A stretch of 64,000 bases of DNA from positions 21,736 to 85,735 of the forward strand of contig CAZKBH010000016.1 of NCBI GenBank assembly GCA_964550795.1, read 5' to 3'. The DNA comes from M3007 sp964550795. GTDB taxonomy: Bacteria; Bacteroidota; Bacteroidia; Chitinophagales; Saprospiraceae. The notes under the pieces were generated by a model. The model was not told the DNA's origin, did no database searches, and was given only the letters and a program-made list of their open reading frames with translations. The position numbers were made by a program, and so were the translations under genes. Below are positions 34,271-43,397 of this stretch, piece after piece; within the stretch, counting starts at the first letter, position 1, and the number at the start of each line of letters is the position of its first letter.

Positions 34271-35899
34271 ATGACAAACAACGAACAAAGTCCCAAACTC
34301 CAAACCCGTCTCCCCCTGCTGCTCGCGGCCGCACTCGCCGTCGGTATGTTCATCGGTCAGCAACTGCCGCATTACGATCGAAATTTTAGACTCGAATCGA
34401 AAAGGGCCTTCAATTCAGGCACCCTGGAAGAAATCCTCCGATACGTAGAAGCTAAATATGTGGACACCGTGGACGTAGAAAGTCTCCGTACACGGGCAAT
34501 CGAACAACTGCTCGATGAGCTGGATCCACACTCCGTCTATATCAGCCCCGACGAGCTGAAAGCGGTTGAAGATGACATGAATGGCGAGTTTGAGGGCGTA
34601 GGCATCGAATTCATTGTATTGGATGATACGATCCAGGTAGTAGCGCCCCTTTCCGGCGGGCCATCCGAGGTGGCGGGTATCCTCGCAGGGGATAAAATTG
34701 TGCGCATCAACGATTCAATCATCGCCGGAATCAAGATCGAAACCGGAAAAATTTACAACAAACTCCGCGGCCCAAAAGGCTCCAAAGTTAAAATAGGAAT
34801 CCTGCGTGGAAAAGAAACCACCCTGCGCAATTTCGACGTCGAACGCGATGTGATTCCGGTAAAAAGCCTCGAAGTGGCCTATATGCTGGACGAACACACG
34901 GGCTACTTCAAAATTTCCCGTTTCAACAGCAATACCTACCAGGAATTTATGCAAAGCCTCACGCCCATGGTGGAAGAACAAGGCCTTCAAAAGCTGGTTC
35001 TGGACCTGCGTGGTAACCCGGGAGGCTATCTGGAAGAGGCTACAGAAATGCTCAGCCAGTTTTTTCCCGACGGAAAACTGCTGGTATATACCCAGGGCAG
35101 ATCGGGCCAACGCAAAGACTACGAAAGCAATGGACGTGCGCGCTTTGATATTCATAACGTGGCCGTACTGATTGACGAAGGTTCGGCCTCCGCAAGCGAA
35201 ATTGTAGCGGGCGCTGTGCAAGATTGGGATCGTGGCTGGGTCATTGGCCGACGCTCTTTTGGCAAGGGACTCGTGCAAGAACAATACCCACTCTCCAACG
35301 GCGGTGCCATGCGGCTCACGGTTTCCAGGTACTTTACCCCAAGCGGTCGCTGCATTCAGCGGGACTATAAAAACGGACAGGAGTACGATAAGGAGTCCGA
35401 ACGCCGACTCAAAAATGGCGAACTGGGCGATGAATCCAAAATCCAACAAGGCGACACCACGAAGTACTACACGGGGCAGGGTCGGGTCGTATTTGGCGGC
35501 GGTGGCATCACACCAGATGTTTTTATCCCGGTGGATACTACTTTTTCAAGCAAGTATTTTTCGGATGTCCGGCAAGAAATTCCGCAGTTCATATCCCGTT
35601 GGCGGGAAACCCACGATCGGGCTACTTTGCCCGCTACTTTGGCTGAATTTGTCCAGAAATACACCATTTCAGACCAAATGCTGGAGGAATTGGCCACGTA
35701 TGCGGAAAATCATGGTACCCCGAAAAACCCAGGCGATTTGGCCAAAAGCCGCGCAGAACTCAAACTTCAACTCAAAGCCAGACTCGCCAAAACGCTCTTC
35801 GGCGATGAGGGACTTTTCCGCGTTTTAAACGACGACGACCCGGCGGTGGACAAAGCAATTCAAGTTTTAAAAAGTGGGCAACCCGTAGCGAAGCGTTAA
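34271..35899 (+). CDS. S41 family C-terminal processing peptidase with PDZ domain
   Basis: 542 residues. An N-terminal signal anchor (about 14-30) precedes a PDZ domain (about 105-165; GVGIEFIVLDDTIQVVAPLS, GIKIETGKIYNKLRG) and an S41 protease domain with DEGSASASEIVAGAVQDW and SFGKGLVQEQYPL. Ser307 and Lys332 are the likely catalytic dyad, 25 residues apart as in CtpB-type enzymes. LVLDLRGNPGGYLEEA is the conserved strand before the active site. Periplasmic processing or turnover of C termini is the known family role. A C-terminal tail of about 160 residues follows the protease domain. The last four bases overlap the end of the convergent gene. Confidence 0.9.
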   Translation: MTNNEQSPKLQTRLPLLLAAALAVGMFIGQQLPHYDRNFRLESKRAFNSGTLEEILRYVEAKYVDTVDVESLRTRAIEQLLDELDPHSVYISPDELKAVEDDMNGEFEGVGIEFIVLDDTIQVVAPLSGGPSEVAGILAGDKIVRINDSIIAGIKIETGKIYNKLRGPKGSKVKIGILRGKETTLRNFDVERDVIPVKSLEVAYMLDEHTGYFKISRFNSNTYQEFMQSLTPMVEEQGLQKLVLDLRGNPGGYLEEATEMLSQFFPDGKLLVYTQGRSGQRKDYESNGRARFDIHNVAVLIDEGSASASEIVAGAVQDWDRGWVIGRRSFGKGLVQEQYPLSNGGAMRLTVSRYFTPSGRCIQRDYKNGQEYDKESERRLKNGELGDESKIQQGDTTKYYTGQGRVVFGGGGITPDVFIPVDTTFSSKYFSDVRQEIPQFISRWRETHDRATLPATLAEFVQKYTISDQMLEELATYAENHGTPKNPGDLAKSRAELKLQLKARLAKTLFGDEGLFRVLNDDDPAVDKAIQVLKSGQPVAKR

Positions 35900-37203
35900 T
35901 TGGCCAACACCTTTTCTTTTTCGCGGCTTGGCACCTGCACTGGTTTGGGGGCAGGTACTTTGGGCGGAGCTTGGTCGTCCTCACCCCTCCGGCGCTGCTC
36001 GTCTTCGTTCATTTCTGTTTTAACCTCCTGGAATACAACTTGGACTTTGTAATTCCGGTTGATTGACTTTGCAATAGGACCAAACATCAGTTGCATCACG
36101 GAATCGGCCCGCATCTTGGCCTTGTCCAGCACACGCTCATTTTCAAGGGCATCTTGCCGGAACTGGCGGCGCAACTCATTAAACCGCTCGTTCATATCTG
36201 TTTCGTTGATGCCCGCCAAATAACCCACATCCAGTTTGTCCACCCGAGGATAAACCTCATGCGAAAGGATGGTCGGTTCGGGCAGTTTAATGTTCAAAGT
36301 GCCACGATTTGGACTGAGCGTCACGTCGAAATACTGGTCGAGTTTAAAACCCGCCTTAATCACACTGATGGCTTCCACCCGGATATCTGTTTCGGAAACC
36401 GAGAACCCAAAAATCTTGTATTGCAAAGTTTTATCTATCCCCATTCGGCTCCGCAGCTCGTAAGTGGCCAATTCGGCAATGCCTTTGCGCACCTTGTCTT
36501 TGAGCAATCCACGGGATGCGCTAAAATCCATGATTTCGGCTTTTTTCTTCAGACGTTCGGCCATGGGGTGCAGGCCTTCGTGAATCGCAATGTCGCAGGG
36601 CGTGCCGACATCCTTGCCTTTGGCGAAAAATTTACCCCCGTTCACCCGCAACAAGGTGGTCATCACCTGGGTCACAAAAAAGCAGGTGTATTTGCCCGCC
36701 ACCTCGTTGAAAAGTTCCACCGCCTGGTTGGTATTGTCGCTGTACCAGATTTCATAAAGATTGGCCGTGGTGTCTTTTAAGGTCACGAAGTCGTTGAAAT
36801 ACAGGGAGTTGAGATAAACGTGGTGTTTTTTGTACTCAGGTTCCAGGCGGCGTTTCAGGCTGTCAGGCAGGGCCATTCGGTTGGCCACGTGGTAGAGTAG
36901 GGCGAGGTTGAAATCGTACACCAGGCGGTCAAATTCCGCGCGGTATTCCTCTGGTTGGGATAGGATTCGCAGTGTTTTTTCCTCATCCAGATTTGGGTTA
37001 AAATCGGAGGGGACGTAGGTCATGCGCACCTCTTGTGGGGATTGGAAAAGGTTCGAAAAACCGCCGCCGCCACTAAAAAACGCTTTATAGCCGACAATGA
37101 TGGCAATAGTAATGAGTGCAATGAGCAGTAATTGCTTGCCGAGTCCACCGCCGTCGCCTGATTCGGGCGGGGTGTAGGCTCCGTCTGTTTGGTGGGTTGC
37201 CAT
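35896..37203 (-). CDS. Membrane-anchored protein, possible DUF4230 family
   Basis: 435 residues. A Gly-rich N terminus leads into one membrane segment (about 24-42; LLLIALITIAIIVGYKAFF), then a soluble domain. The second half (VEAISVIKAGFKLDQYFDVT, LNIKLPEPTILSHEVYPRVD, AGINETDMNERFNELRRQFR) has the look of DUF4230, a bacterial family of unknown function. The C-terminal 40 residues are charged and Pro-rich, probably disordered. HEGLHPMAERLKKKAEIMDF in the middle is not HExxH, so I see no metalloprotease. The end overlaps ctpA by four bases; a gap of 50 bases separates its start from the dienelactone hydrolase gene on the same strand. Confidence 0.55.
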   Translation of the reverse strand: MATHQTDGAYTPPESGDGGGLGKQLLLIALITIAIIVGYKAFFSGGGGFSNLFQSPQEVRMTYVPSDFNPNLDEEKTLRILSQPEEYRAEFDRLVYDFNLALLYHVANRMALPDSLKRRLEPEYKKHHVYLNSLYFNDFVTLKDTTANLYEIWYSDNTNQAVELFNEVAGKYTCFFVTQVMTTLLRVNGGKFFAKGKDVGTPCDIAIHEGLHPMAERLKKKAEIMDFSASRGLLKDKVRKGIAELATYELRSRMGIDKTLQYKIFGFSVSETDIRVEAISVIKAGFKLDQYFDVTLSPNRGTLNIKLPEPTILSHEVYPRVDKLDVGYLAGINETDMNERFNELRRQFRQDALENERVLDKAKMRADSVMQLMFGPIAKSINRNYKVQVVFQEVKTEMNEDEQRRRGEDDQAPPKVPAPKPVQVPSREKEKVLAN

Positions 37204-37253
37204 GAGAGGAGAAGATTAGGTTAGGGAGTAAAAAATGCAGCGACCTCGGTAGG

Positions 37254-38114
37254 TTACTTGCCGGCAAGATAGGCACGAACCACGGCTTGTGCTGATTTGG
37301 CGGCTTCTTCGTTGTAACGCGGGCTACTCGGGTTGGCAAAAGCGTGGTTGGCATCGAAGCGGTGAACACTTAAAGTTTTATCGGCAGCTTTCATGTTTTT
37401 TTCAAATTCAGCTACCACCTCGTCGTTGATCCATTGATCCTGCGAAGCGTGGATGAACAGCGCATCCGAAGCAAGTCCTTTCAATTTTTCCAGGTCTTTT
37501 TCGGGCATCCCGTAAAACATAACGCAACCCTTGGTTTTGTCTTTCAGCAATAAAGCCGCCTGCAGCGACCAGCCCCCGCCGAAGCACCAACCCATGGTGC
37601 GGAAATCGGCCTTTTCACCCAGCACCTTGGCTGCGCCGAGAATAATGGCCGAGGAGCGTTCGGGGTCGTTGGCTTTCATCAAATTGCCGGCTTCTTCTGC
37701 GGTCGTGGCTACCTGTCCGTCGTATAAATCTACGGCTAAAACGTTGATTCCCAGGGCATGACTCCACACCGATACTTCTTTTTTGATGTAATCATTCAAG
37801 CCCCACCATTCATGGAAAAGCAAGAGGTATTTGTCGCTATTGCCGTGTGCTTTCATGAAATAACCACGTCCGTTGGGGCCTCCTTCTACTGGAAATTCCA
37901 CCATGGAACCCTGGTGATCCAGCTCGATGGGAGTAGGGGAGGGGTGTGCGGCCTGAAAAGCGGGATCGTTGGCAAAAGCCGCGAATTCGTCCACGCTATG
38001 ACACATGGGCATGGTGGCAGCGGTTTTGACCGGCCGGGCAGCAAAAAGCAGGAGTGTTCCTGCGGTGGCTATGGCGAGGATGGCCAAAGCGGGGAGGAGG
38101 GAACGTTTTTTCAT
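37254..38114 (-). CDS. Dienelactone hydrolase family protein, exported
   Basis: 286 residues with a hydrophobic N terminus (LLPALAILAIATAGTLLLFA) that may be a signal peptide or anchor. An alpha/beta hydrolase domain follows: LLLFHEWWGLNDYIKKEVSV, AVDLYDGQ (family DLYG-like), GWCFGGGWSLQ (Cys nucleophile in the nucleophile elbow, as in dienelactone hydrolase), ASQDQWINDEVV (Asp) and ANHAFANPSS (His). Members hydrolyse lactones or esters; the true substrate is unknown. It could be cotranscribed with the DUF4230-like gene. Confidence 0.87.
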   Translation of the reverse strand: MKKRSLLPALAILAIATAGTLLLFAARPVKTAATMPMCHSVDEFAAFANDPAFQAAHPSPTPIELDHQGSMVEFPVEGGPNGRGYFMKAHGNSDKYLLLFHEWWGLNDYIKKEVSVWSHALGINVLAVDLYDGQVATTAEEAGNLMKANDPERSSAIILGAAKVLGEKADFRTMGWCFGGGWSLQAALLLKDKTKGCVMFYGMPEKDLEKLKGLASDALFIHASQDQWINDEVVAEFEKNMKAADKTLSVHRFDANHAFANPSSPRYNEEAAKSAQAVVRAYLAGK

Positions 38115-38291
38115 GGTCTGAACTATGATTTGTGGTGATTTCTAAACGTGGGGCTAAGAACGCATTTTTAACCGCATGGTTTTCAATCTTTTAAAAGAAA
38201 AGATTTTCAAATGTTCCATTTTACAGGAAAAACGAGGTTTAGATACTGCAATTGATGCTGCGCGATACCTTGTGCGCTAAATCAACAGGGT

Positions 38292-39551
38292 ATGAAAAAA
38301 TTGTTTTACATCTCGGTGCTGCTGCTTTGTAGTAGTCCCATTTTCGCTCAAAGTACCTGGCAATACCTCCCGAGCGCACCGAGTAGTGGTGGCCGGATTG
38401 ATGATGTTTTTTTCCTGAACAGTCAGCTGGGTTGGGCGGCCTCTGGCGGCGGAAAAATTTTTAAAACCACCGACGGAGGAGAAAACTGGAATACAGTGTA
38501 CTCCAGCAATGTTTATTTCCGATGCATCGAGTTTTTCAATGAAAACATCGGCTATGCGGGCACGCTTGACAACCGTTTTCTGCGCAGCACGGATGGCGGC
38601 AATACCTGGGTCAATCTTTCGCCGGGTATTTCACCCAGCCCCAAGGCGGTGTGCGGAATTTCGATTGTGGATAGTTTGTACGCCTATGCCGTTGGGGAAT
38701 GGGACAGCCCGGCTTTTTTCCTGAAAACCACCAATGGCGGCACGGAATGGACCAGCCACGACATGTCGGCGCATGCCAAGGCGCTGGTAGATGTGCATTT
38801 TCTCAACCGGGACACCGGGTTTGTATCGGGGCAAAGTCCGGGCGGTTTGGCCATTATTTTGTACACCAGCGATGGGGGCGAAACCTGGGAGCAAAAATTT
38901 GAATCTTCTTCCACCGGAAAATACGTTTGGAAACTCCAACAGGTGACGCAGGACAACTGGGTGGGCGCAATTCAGACCTTTAATGGCGGTTTGTTCACTA
39001 AATCCTCGGACGGCGGACAAACCTGGACGGAGCAGACGGCCCCCATTCCGGATATGCAGGGGATCGGATTTGCCACGCCTTTGTTGGGCTGGGTAGGCGG
39101 CTATGTGAATGGTTTTTATGAAACCACCGACGGGGGAGAAAGCTGGGAATACAAGAATTTTGGCGGCAATTACAACCGTTTTTACTTCCTCGACTCCACC
39201 CTGGCCTTTGCTTCGGGTGGTTCGATTTACAAGTACGCCGATACAACTTCCACGAGTTCCAGTTTCCAGCCAAACCCTGTTTTGATCAGCGATGATTTTG
39301 AAATCAGTCTTTCGCCGAACCCGACGGGGGATTATCTGGATGTGCGTTTCTTTTTGCCTGTTCGCGACAACCTGCGCATGGGCATTTATCGTACCGATGG
39401 CAGGTTGATGCAGGATGTGTACCATGAGCGGCAGCTTCCAGCAGGCGAGTACCAGTTCCGCAGCAATTGCACGAATCTGCCGCCGGGCGCCTATTTTCTG
39501 GGCGTGCAGCGCAATCACGGGCTGTATTCCAAGCCTTTTGTGAAATTGTAA
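38292..39551 (+). CDS. YCF48-like / BNR-repeat secreted protein with T9SS type A sorting domain
   Basis: 419 residues. MKKLFYISVLLLCSSPIFAQ is a signal peptide. Repeated units of the form GWAASGGGKIFKTTDGGENW, IGYAGTLDNRFLRSTDGGNT and GFVSGQSPGGLAIILYTSDGG (about six copies with TDGG-x-x-W) build a beta-propeller of the YCF48/Asp-box type. The C-terminal 70 residues (ISLSPNPTGDYLDVRFFLP, AGEYQFRSNCTNLPPGAYFL) are a type A T9SS sorting domain. Probably an extracellular or surface protein; no enzyme activity can be inferred. It is convergent with the DUF3575-like gene, 15 bases between stops. Confidence 0.85.
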   Translation: MKKLFYISVLLLCSSPIFAQSTWQYLPSAPSSGGRIDDVFFLNSQLGWAASGGGKIFKTTDGGENWNTVYSSNVYFRCIEFFNENIGYAGTLDNRFLRSTDGGNTWVNLSPGISPSPKAVCGISIVDSLYAYAVGEWDSPAFFLKTTNGGTEWTSHDMSAHAKALVDVHFLNRDTGFVSGQSPGGLAIILYTSDGGETWEQKFESSSTGKYVWKLQQVTQDNWVGAIQTFNGGLFTKSSDGGQTWTEQTAPIPDMQGIGFATPLLGWVGGYVNGFYETTDGGESWEYKNFGGNYNRFYFLDSTLAFASGGSIYKYADTTSTSSSFQPNPVLISDDFEISLSPNPTGDYLDVRFFLPVRDNLRMGIYRTDGRLMQDVYHERQLPAGEYQFRSNCTNLPPGAYFLGVQRNHGLYSKPFVKL

Positions 39552-39566
39552 GGGGGAGGTCAGCGT

Positions 39567-40326
39567 TTAAAAAACGTAATTCACCGACAGATTAAACCGG
39601 TACCCTGGCAGCACGGCTCCCGGGGTGTGCACCCGGATTCGGTCGCCGTCAATGGCGGCAGAGAGTCTGGAGCCGATGATTGGAATATCTTCCACGGCTT
39701 CTTGCACCTCATCTCGGAAAGCAGCTACGTCGTTGGCGGGGTCGTTGGAAGAATAGGTGAGTGTACCGCGCATCCATTTAAGATCCAGTCCAACAAAGGT
39801 GGCATCCATGGTAAAATGGTCGCCGAGGCGAAACTGAACCCCCATGGCGCCCCCAAATCCGATGCCGTTGATGGCGCCTTTAAACGTGGTGGAATATTGA
39901 TTGTCAGCGTTTTGGGTGGTACGAGCCAGGGAAAAGTGGTTGTAACGGGCATACGGCGCGAGATAAAAACCGCGGGGTGCACGGCCGCCGAGGTAAAAGC
40001 GGTTTTCAAGGGTTGCGCCGAAGGAATTGTAGCGGTTTTTCACGGTTTTGCCTTNNNNNNNNNNTATTTTCCAGCAGATTGGGCATTTTGGTGGAACGTG
40101 GAATGCCCACGAGCAGCGAAAGGGATTTGTTGGAAGCGTAGGCCCATTCTCCGCGGACGTTCACTTTGCCACTTGGCAACAACAGGCTAAAAGGAGCGAT
40201 ACCGACGGACCAGCTTTGGGTCGGTTCGTCGTCGTAGTAAGATCGGTTTCGGTTGTTTTGGGCAAACAGTTGGGTGGATGCAAGGGCGCAGAGCGCGAAA
40301 CTGAGCAGAAAGGGTCGGATGTTCAT
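39567..40326 (-). CDS. DUF3575-like outer membrane barrel protein (assembly gap inside)
   Basis: About 250 residues, from ATG 40326 (MNIRPFLLSFALCALASTQL, signal peptide), across ten N at 40055-40064, to the stop at 39567. GIAPFSLLLPSGKVNVRGEW and ENRFYLGGRAPRGFYLAPYA, then GIGFGGAMGVQFRLGDHFTM match the DUF3575 pattern. The C terminus YRFNLSVNYVF ends in Phe as outer membrane barrels do. Role unknown (small porin-like barrel). The frame changes at the gap, so its length is nominal. Confidence 0.72.
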
Positions 40327-40532
40327 GTTGTAGTTATTTGGGGGCTAAACGCGGGGTAGGCGTTAGGAATTGGTGAAGGGCTGTTAAGGGCGACACAATG
40401 ATTGGGGGGCACAAAATGATCACAAACAGTAAAGGAAGTGGATGTGAAGAGAAGGCGTGGACAGATTTTCGCTATAAAAAACGAAACCCGATAGTTTGAG
40501 TTGCCTCAGGGACTACCGGGAATAAGTTGATG

Positions 40533-40560
40533 CAAAGATAGGCAATTATGAACATATCAA
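40533..40560 (-). promoter_or_regulatory. Possible promoter upstream of the DUF3575-like gene
   Basis: Minus strand: TTG (40560-40558), 17-base spacer, TATCTTTG (40540-40533). The -33 part lies inside the truncated endonuclease gene. The implied leader to 40326 is about 200 bases, long for this phylum, so it may instead be a relict. Confidence 0.4.
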
Positions 40561-40782
40561 TCGGGTCAAAATGCTAACTCTCTGCTCGCCAGGGGCATAT
40601 TTTATGTTGTCAAAGTCATTCGGCAAAAGCGCTGTCGAAATGCAAGTGTAATGGTCAAGTTGAATGGTAGCACTTGTTTCAGTCAGCACTAAAATGTCTG
40701 CGTCAATTTCAATGAGCCTGTCAAGTATTTGTTGGTTTTTTCTTTTTTTAAGCCGTTCTAGGTTCCAAGTTGCTATTTTCAT
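40546..40782 (-). pseudogene. Truncated endonuclease/exonuclease/phosphatase family gene
   Basis: 78 codons. MKIATWNLERLKKRKNQQIL and DADILVLTETS are the first two motifs of the EEP (DNase I / exonuclease III) superfamily (Asn and Glu metal ligands), but the frame ends after GEQRVSILTRLICS. The remaining two thirds of the domain, with the catalytic Asp and His, is missing, and the sequence beyond shows none of it. So this is a 5' fragment, not a working enzyme. It sits 27 bases past the type III restriction gene on the same strand and shares its AT-rich composition, so both probably belonged to one transferred block. Confidence 0.7.
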
Positions 40783-40809
40783 TTTTGGTTGGTAGTTGGT
40801 CTAAGTAGT

Positions 40810-43394
40810 CTAAATCTCTTTTATGATGTTTAAAAAGTCTTCCAACTTATATGCTCCTTCAACTGTCCTTCTTTCGTAAACCATGAAGTAGCGATAATTA
40901 TTACCTGCTTTATTTGCCCAGAGTCTGCTGAGTCTTATTTTTTGTTCTGCATCCAGGTGGTCGCCCTTGGTTTCAAGTAAAATTATTTTTCCACTTTTTG
41001 TTTGTATAATAAAGTCGGGATAATGATTTATAAAACCATTTATTCTAAATCCTTTGCGTTCTATGTTCCTTGTCCAAAAAGCAATATTTGACATATTGCC
41101 AATTTCATTGATTACACGCTCTTCGAAACCGTTCATACTTCCTTCTTTCTCATAAAGCGATTTTGAAATGTCTTTAGCTGTGTCGCCAGGAGAAATGCTC
41201 TGAGGCAAGGTGAATGAAGGTTTAATAATCACTTTGTCGGTGTCTAGAAAGTCTCTGAATTTCTGCTCTGCAAACTGTTCTGAAAGTGCGATAATTTTAT
41301 ACTTGATTTTGTCCTTGTAGGTGTATTCGTTCGCGCCCAAGTCGTTAAACTGTTCATCTCTAAAATCCTCTAAAATTCGGTTAATGTATCGTTCAATTTC
41401 CCTGTCAGGAATTGGAAACATATTGCCGATTAAGTCCATTAGACGTTTTGTGAAATTCTTCACTCTGCTGTCTTTTCGCGCTGGGTCAAGAATGTATGTC
41501 ATTATACTTTCTTTGACTTCTCCGTCAAGCCTTACAAATGTTGGCGTATGCTCTTTTTTGGTCTCGTCTAAATCAACTTTGTAAAGTTCAGAAGTGATGC
41601 TGTCAAAAGCTATGTTGGTGTCGGCTTTACTCAATGCAAATCCTTCCAGAAGATTTTCCTTTTCCAAAGGCAATTCTTGTTCTTTCTTTCCAAATAAGTC
41701 ATTAGCAGGAACTTTCAAATAGAATTGTGGCAGATTGATCTGTCCAGCCTGTTCCTGGAAAATGTCTTTAATGTTATATGTCTTCACAAGCTTTTGANNN
41801 NNNNNNNTGTATTGTTGGCTTCCATTTCTGAGACTGTTTTTTCAAATGCTTCATTTTGTTGTATAGCTGTTTGTTCAATTTCGGAAACGGTTGTGTTTGG
41901 CAATCCAGTTTCCGAAGGAACCGATATTCTTGAGGTATCAATATCAAAAGTAATATCTTCTGTTGTTGTATCGCTGCTCGTTGGGAAAACAAGAAGTTGT
42001 TGTAACGGATCCTGTTTCTTGGTTTCTTCTAGCATTGCAGGGTCAGCCAATTTGTAATCCTTGTCGCTGAATCCTGCTTTGTTCAAGCCTTTGACAATGT
42101 TGTCTAATGTGTCAAGAAATTTCGAGGATGCCGTTAAAACATAACTCAAATTGAGTAAAGGGAAGTTGTGTTTCACTACATAAGGCTGGCGTAAAACTCT
42201 GCCCAATATTTGTTCAACATCAACTGCCGAACTTTTGTCTGCCAAGGAGGCCAAGATATATGCAAACGGACAGTCCCACCCTTCTTTTAAGGCATTAATT
42301 GTAATGATGTAGCGGACTTCACAGTCTTTGCTCATTAAGTCAATACCCTTGATTTCGTTGATGTTTGCCGTTTTGATTTTGATTTGTCCGGCGGGGATTT
42401 TTAATTCTAGGAGTTTTTCTTTCAGTTTCTGAACATTGGATTTTTCTTCTTCTTCGTTCAAAAAGTCTTTGCCGTTTTTAGGTTGTGCCTGAAACAACAC
42501 AATAGGACGAATGTATTTGCCGCCTTTTTTTTCTTCTTCAATAGCTTGCAGTTCGAGGCGTTTTTGCAGTTGCAAAGCTGAATTGATTACTTCTGTTTTG
42601 TCCTGATGATTGTAAACAATAACAGGAAGTTTCACCATGTTTTCCTTTTTCAGCTCCAAAGCATCAATGAAACTGATGATATTGCTGTTTTTCCTCGGAG
42701 TTGCCGTAAGGTCAAGAATGAAACAGGGATTAAATTCTTTGAGCATATCCACACTTAATTCCGTTTCTGCATTGTGGCTTTCGTCCACAACTACCATAGG
42801 ATTTAAGTATTGCATCACTTTCATCAGCGATATTTCTTCGTCTTTCCCTAGGAGCGATTCAAATGATTGCAACGAACCGTTTTGCTCAAATACTTTTCTG
42901 CCTTCTTTGTTTGCTGTTCTGATGCTGTCAAAACTTAACACAAAAATGTTCAACTGTTCTTTGACCGAAGTAGCGTTAAACCCGCTTCCTTGCAATAAAG
43001 CCGCTTTGTCAAACACTTCAACTTTATTTCCAAAATGAGAATTTATTTTTTGCCGGTAAGGATGATTGGTGTCTTTAAGGTTTTTAATGGTTTGGTCTAA
43101 AATGGTAATGGACGGAACCAACCAAACTACCGCTTTGGGCTTATCGTAAGCAAAGGCATCAAAAATGGTCTTGATTGCGTTGCAAGCGATAAAAGTTTTA
43201 CCGCCTGCGGTTGGCACCTTTACACAAATGTGTGGCACCCGTGCCACATTATTTTTATAGGGTTCTATGGCTGTGCCCGCAAACGGAAACAAGGGTGTTT
43301 TAGGGTGCGTTGCCCAGAAGTTATAAAAAGCGCNNNNNNNNNNAAACAGTCCAAGATCGTTGATAACTTGTTGTTGATATGGTTTTAATTCCAT
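40810..43394 (-). CDS. res: Type III restriction enzyme, Res (helicase-nuclease) subunit (two assembly gaps)
   Basis: About 860 residues, broken by ten N at 43334-43343 and at 41798-41807; the second gap changes frame, so the gene looks like two reading frames but the protein is continuous (EMEANNT before it, LVKTYNIKDIFQEQAGQINL after). Superfamily 2 helicase motifs: KVPTAGGKTFIACNAI (Walker A), VVDESHNAE (DEAD/H box), ALKEGWDCPFAYILASL and VDVEQILGRVLRQPY (motif VI). The C terminus has a PD-(D/E)xK nuclease: INHYPDFII and KIILLETKGDH. With Mod it would cleave DNA after ATP-dependent movement between unmethylated sites. The gene is AT-rich. Confidence 0.88.
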
Positions 43395-43397
43395 TGC

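Noticed and set aside
36509..36640. Metalloprotease motif HEGLH in the DUF4230-like protein
   Set aside because: The pattern HEGLH is not followed by the spacing or third ligand of a known family and the surrounding domain resembles DUF4230.
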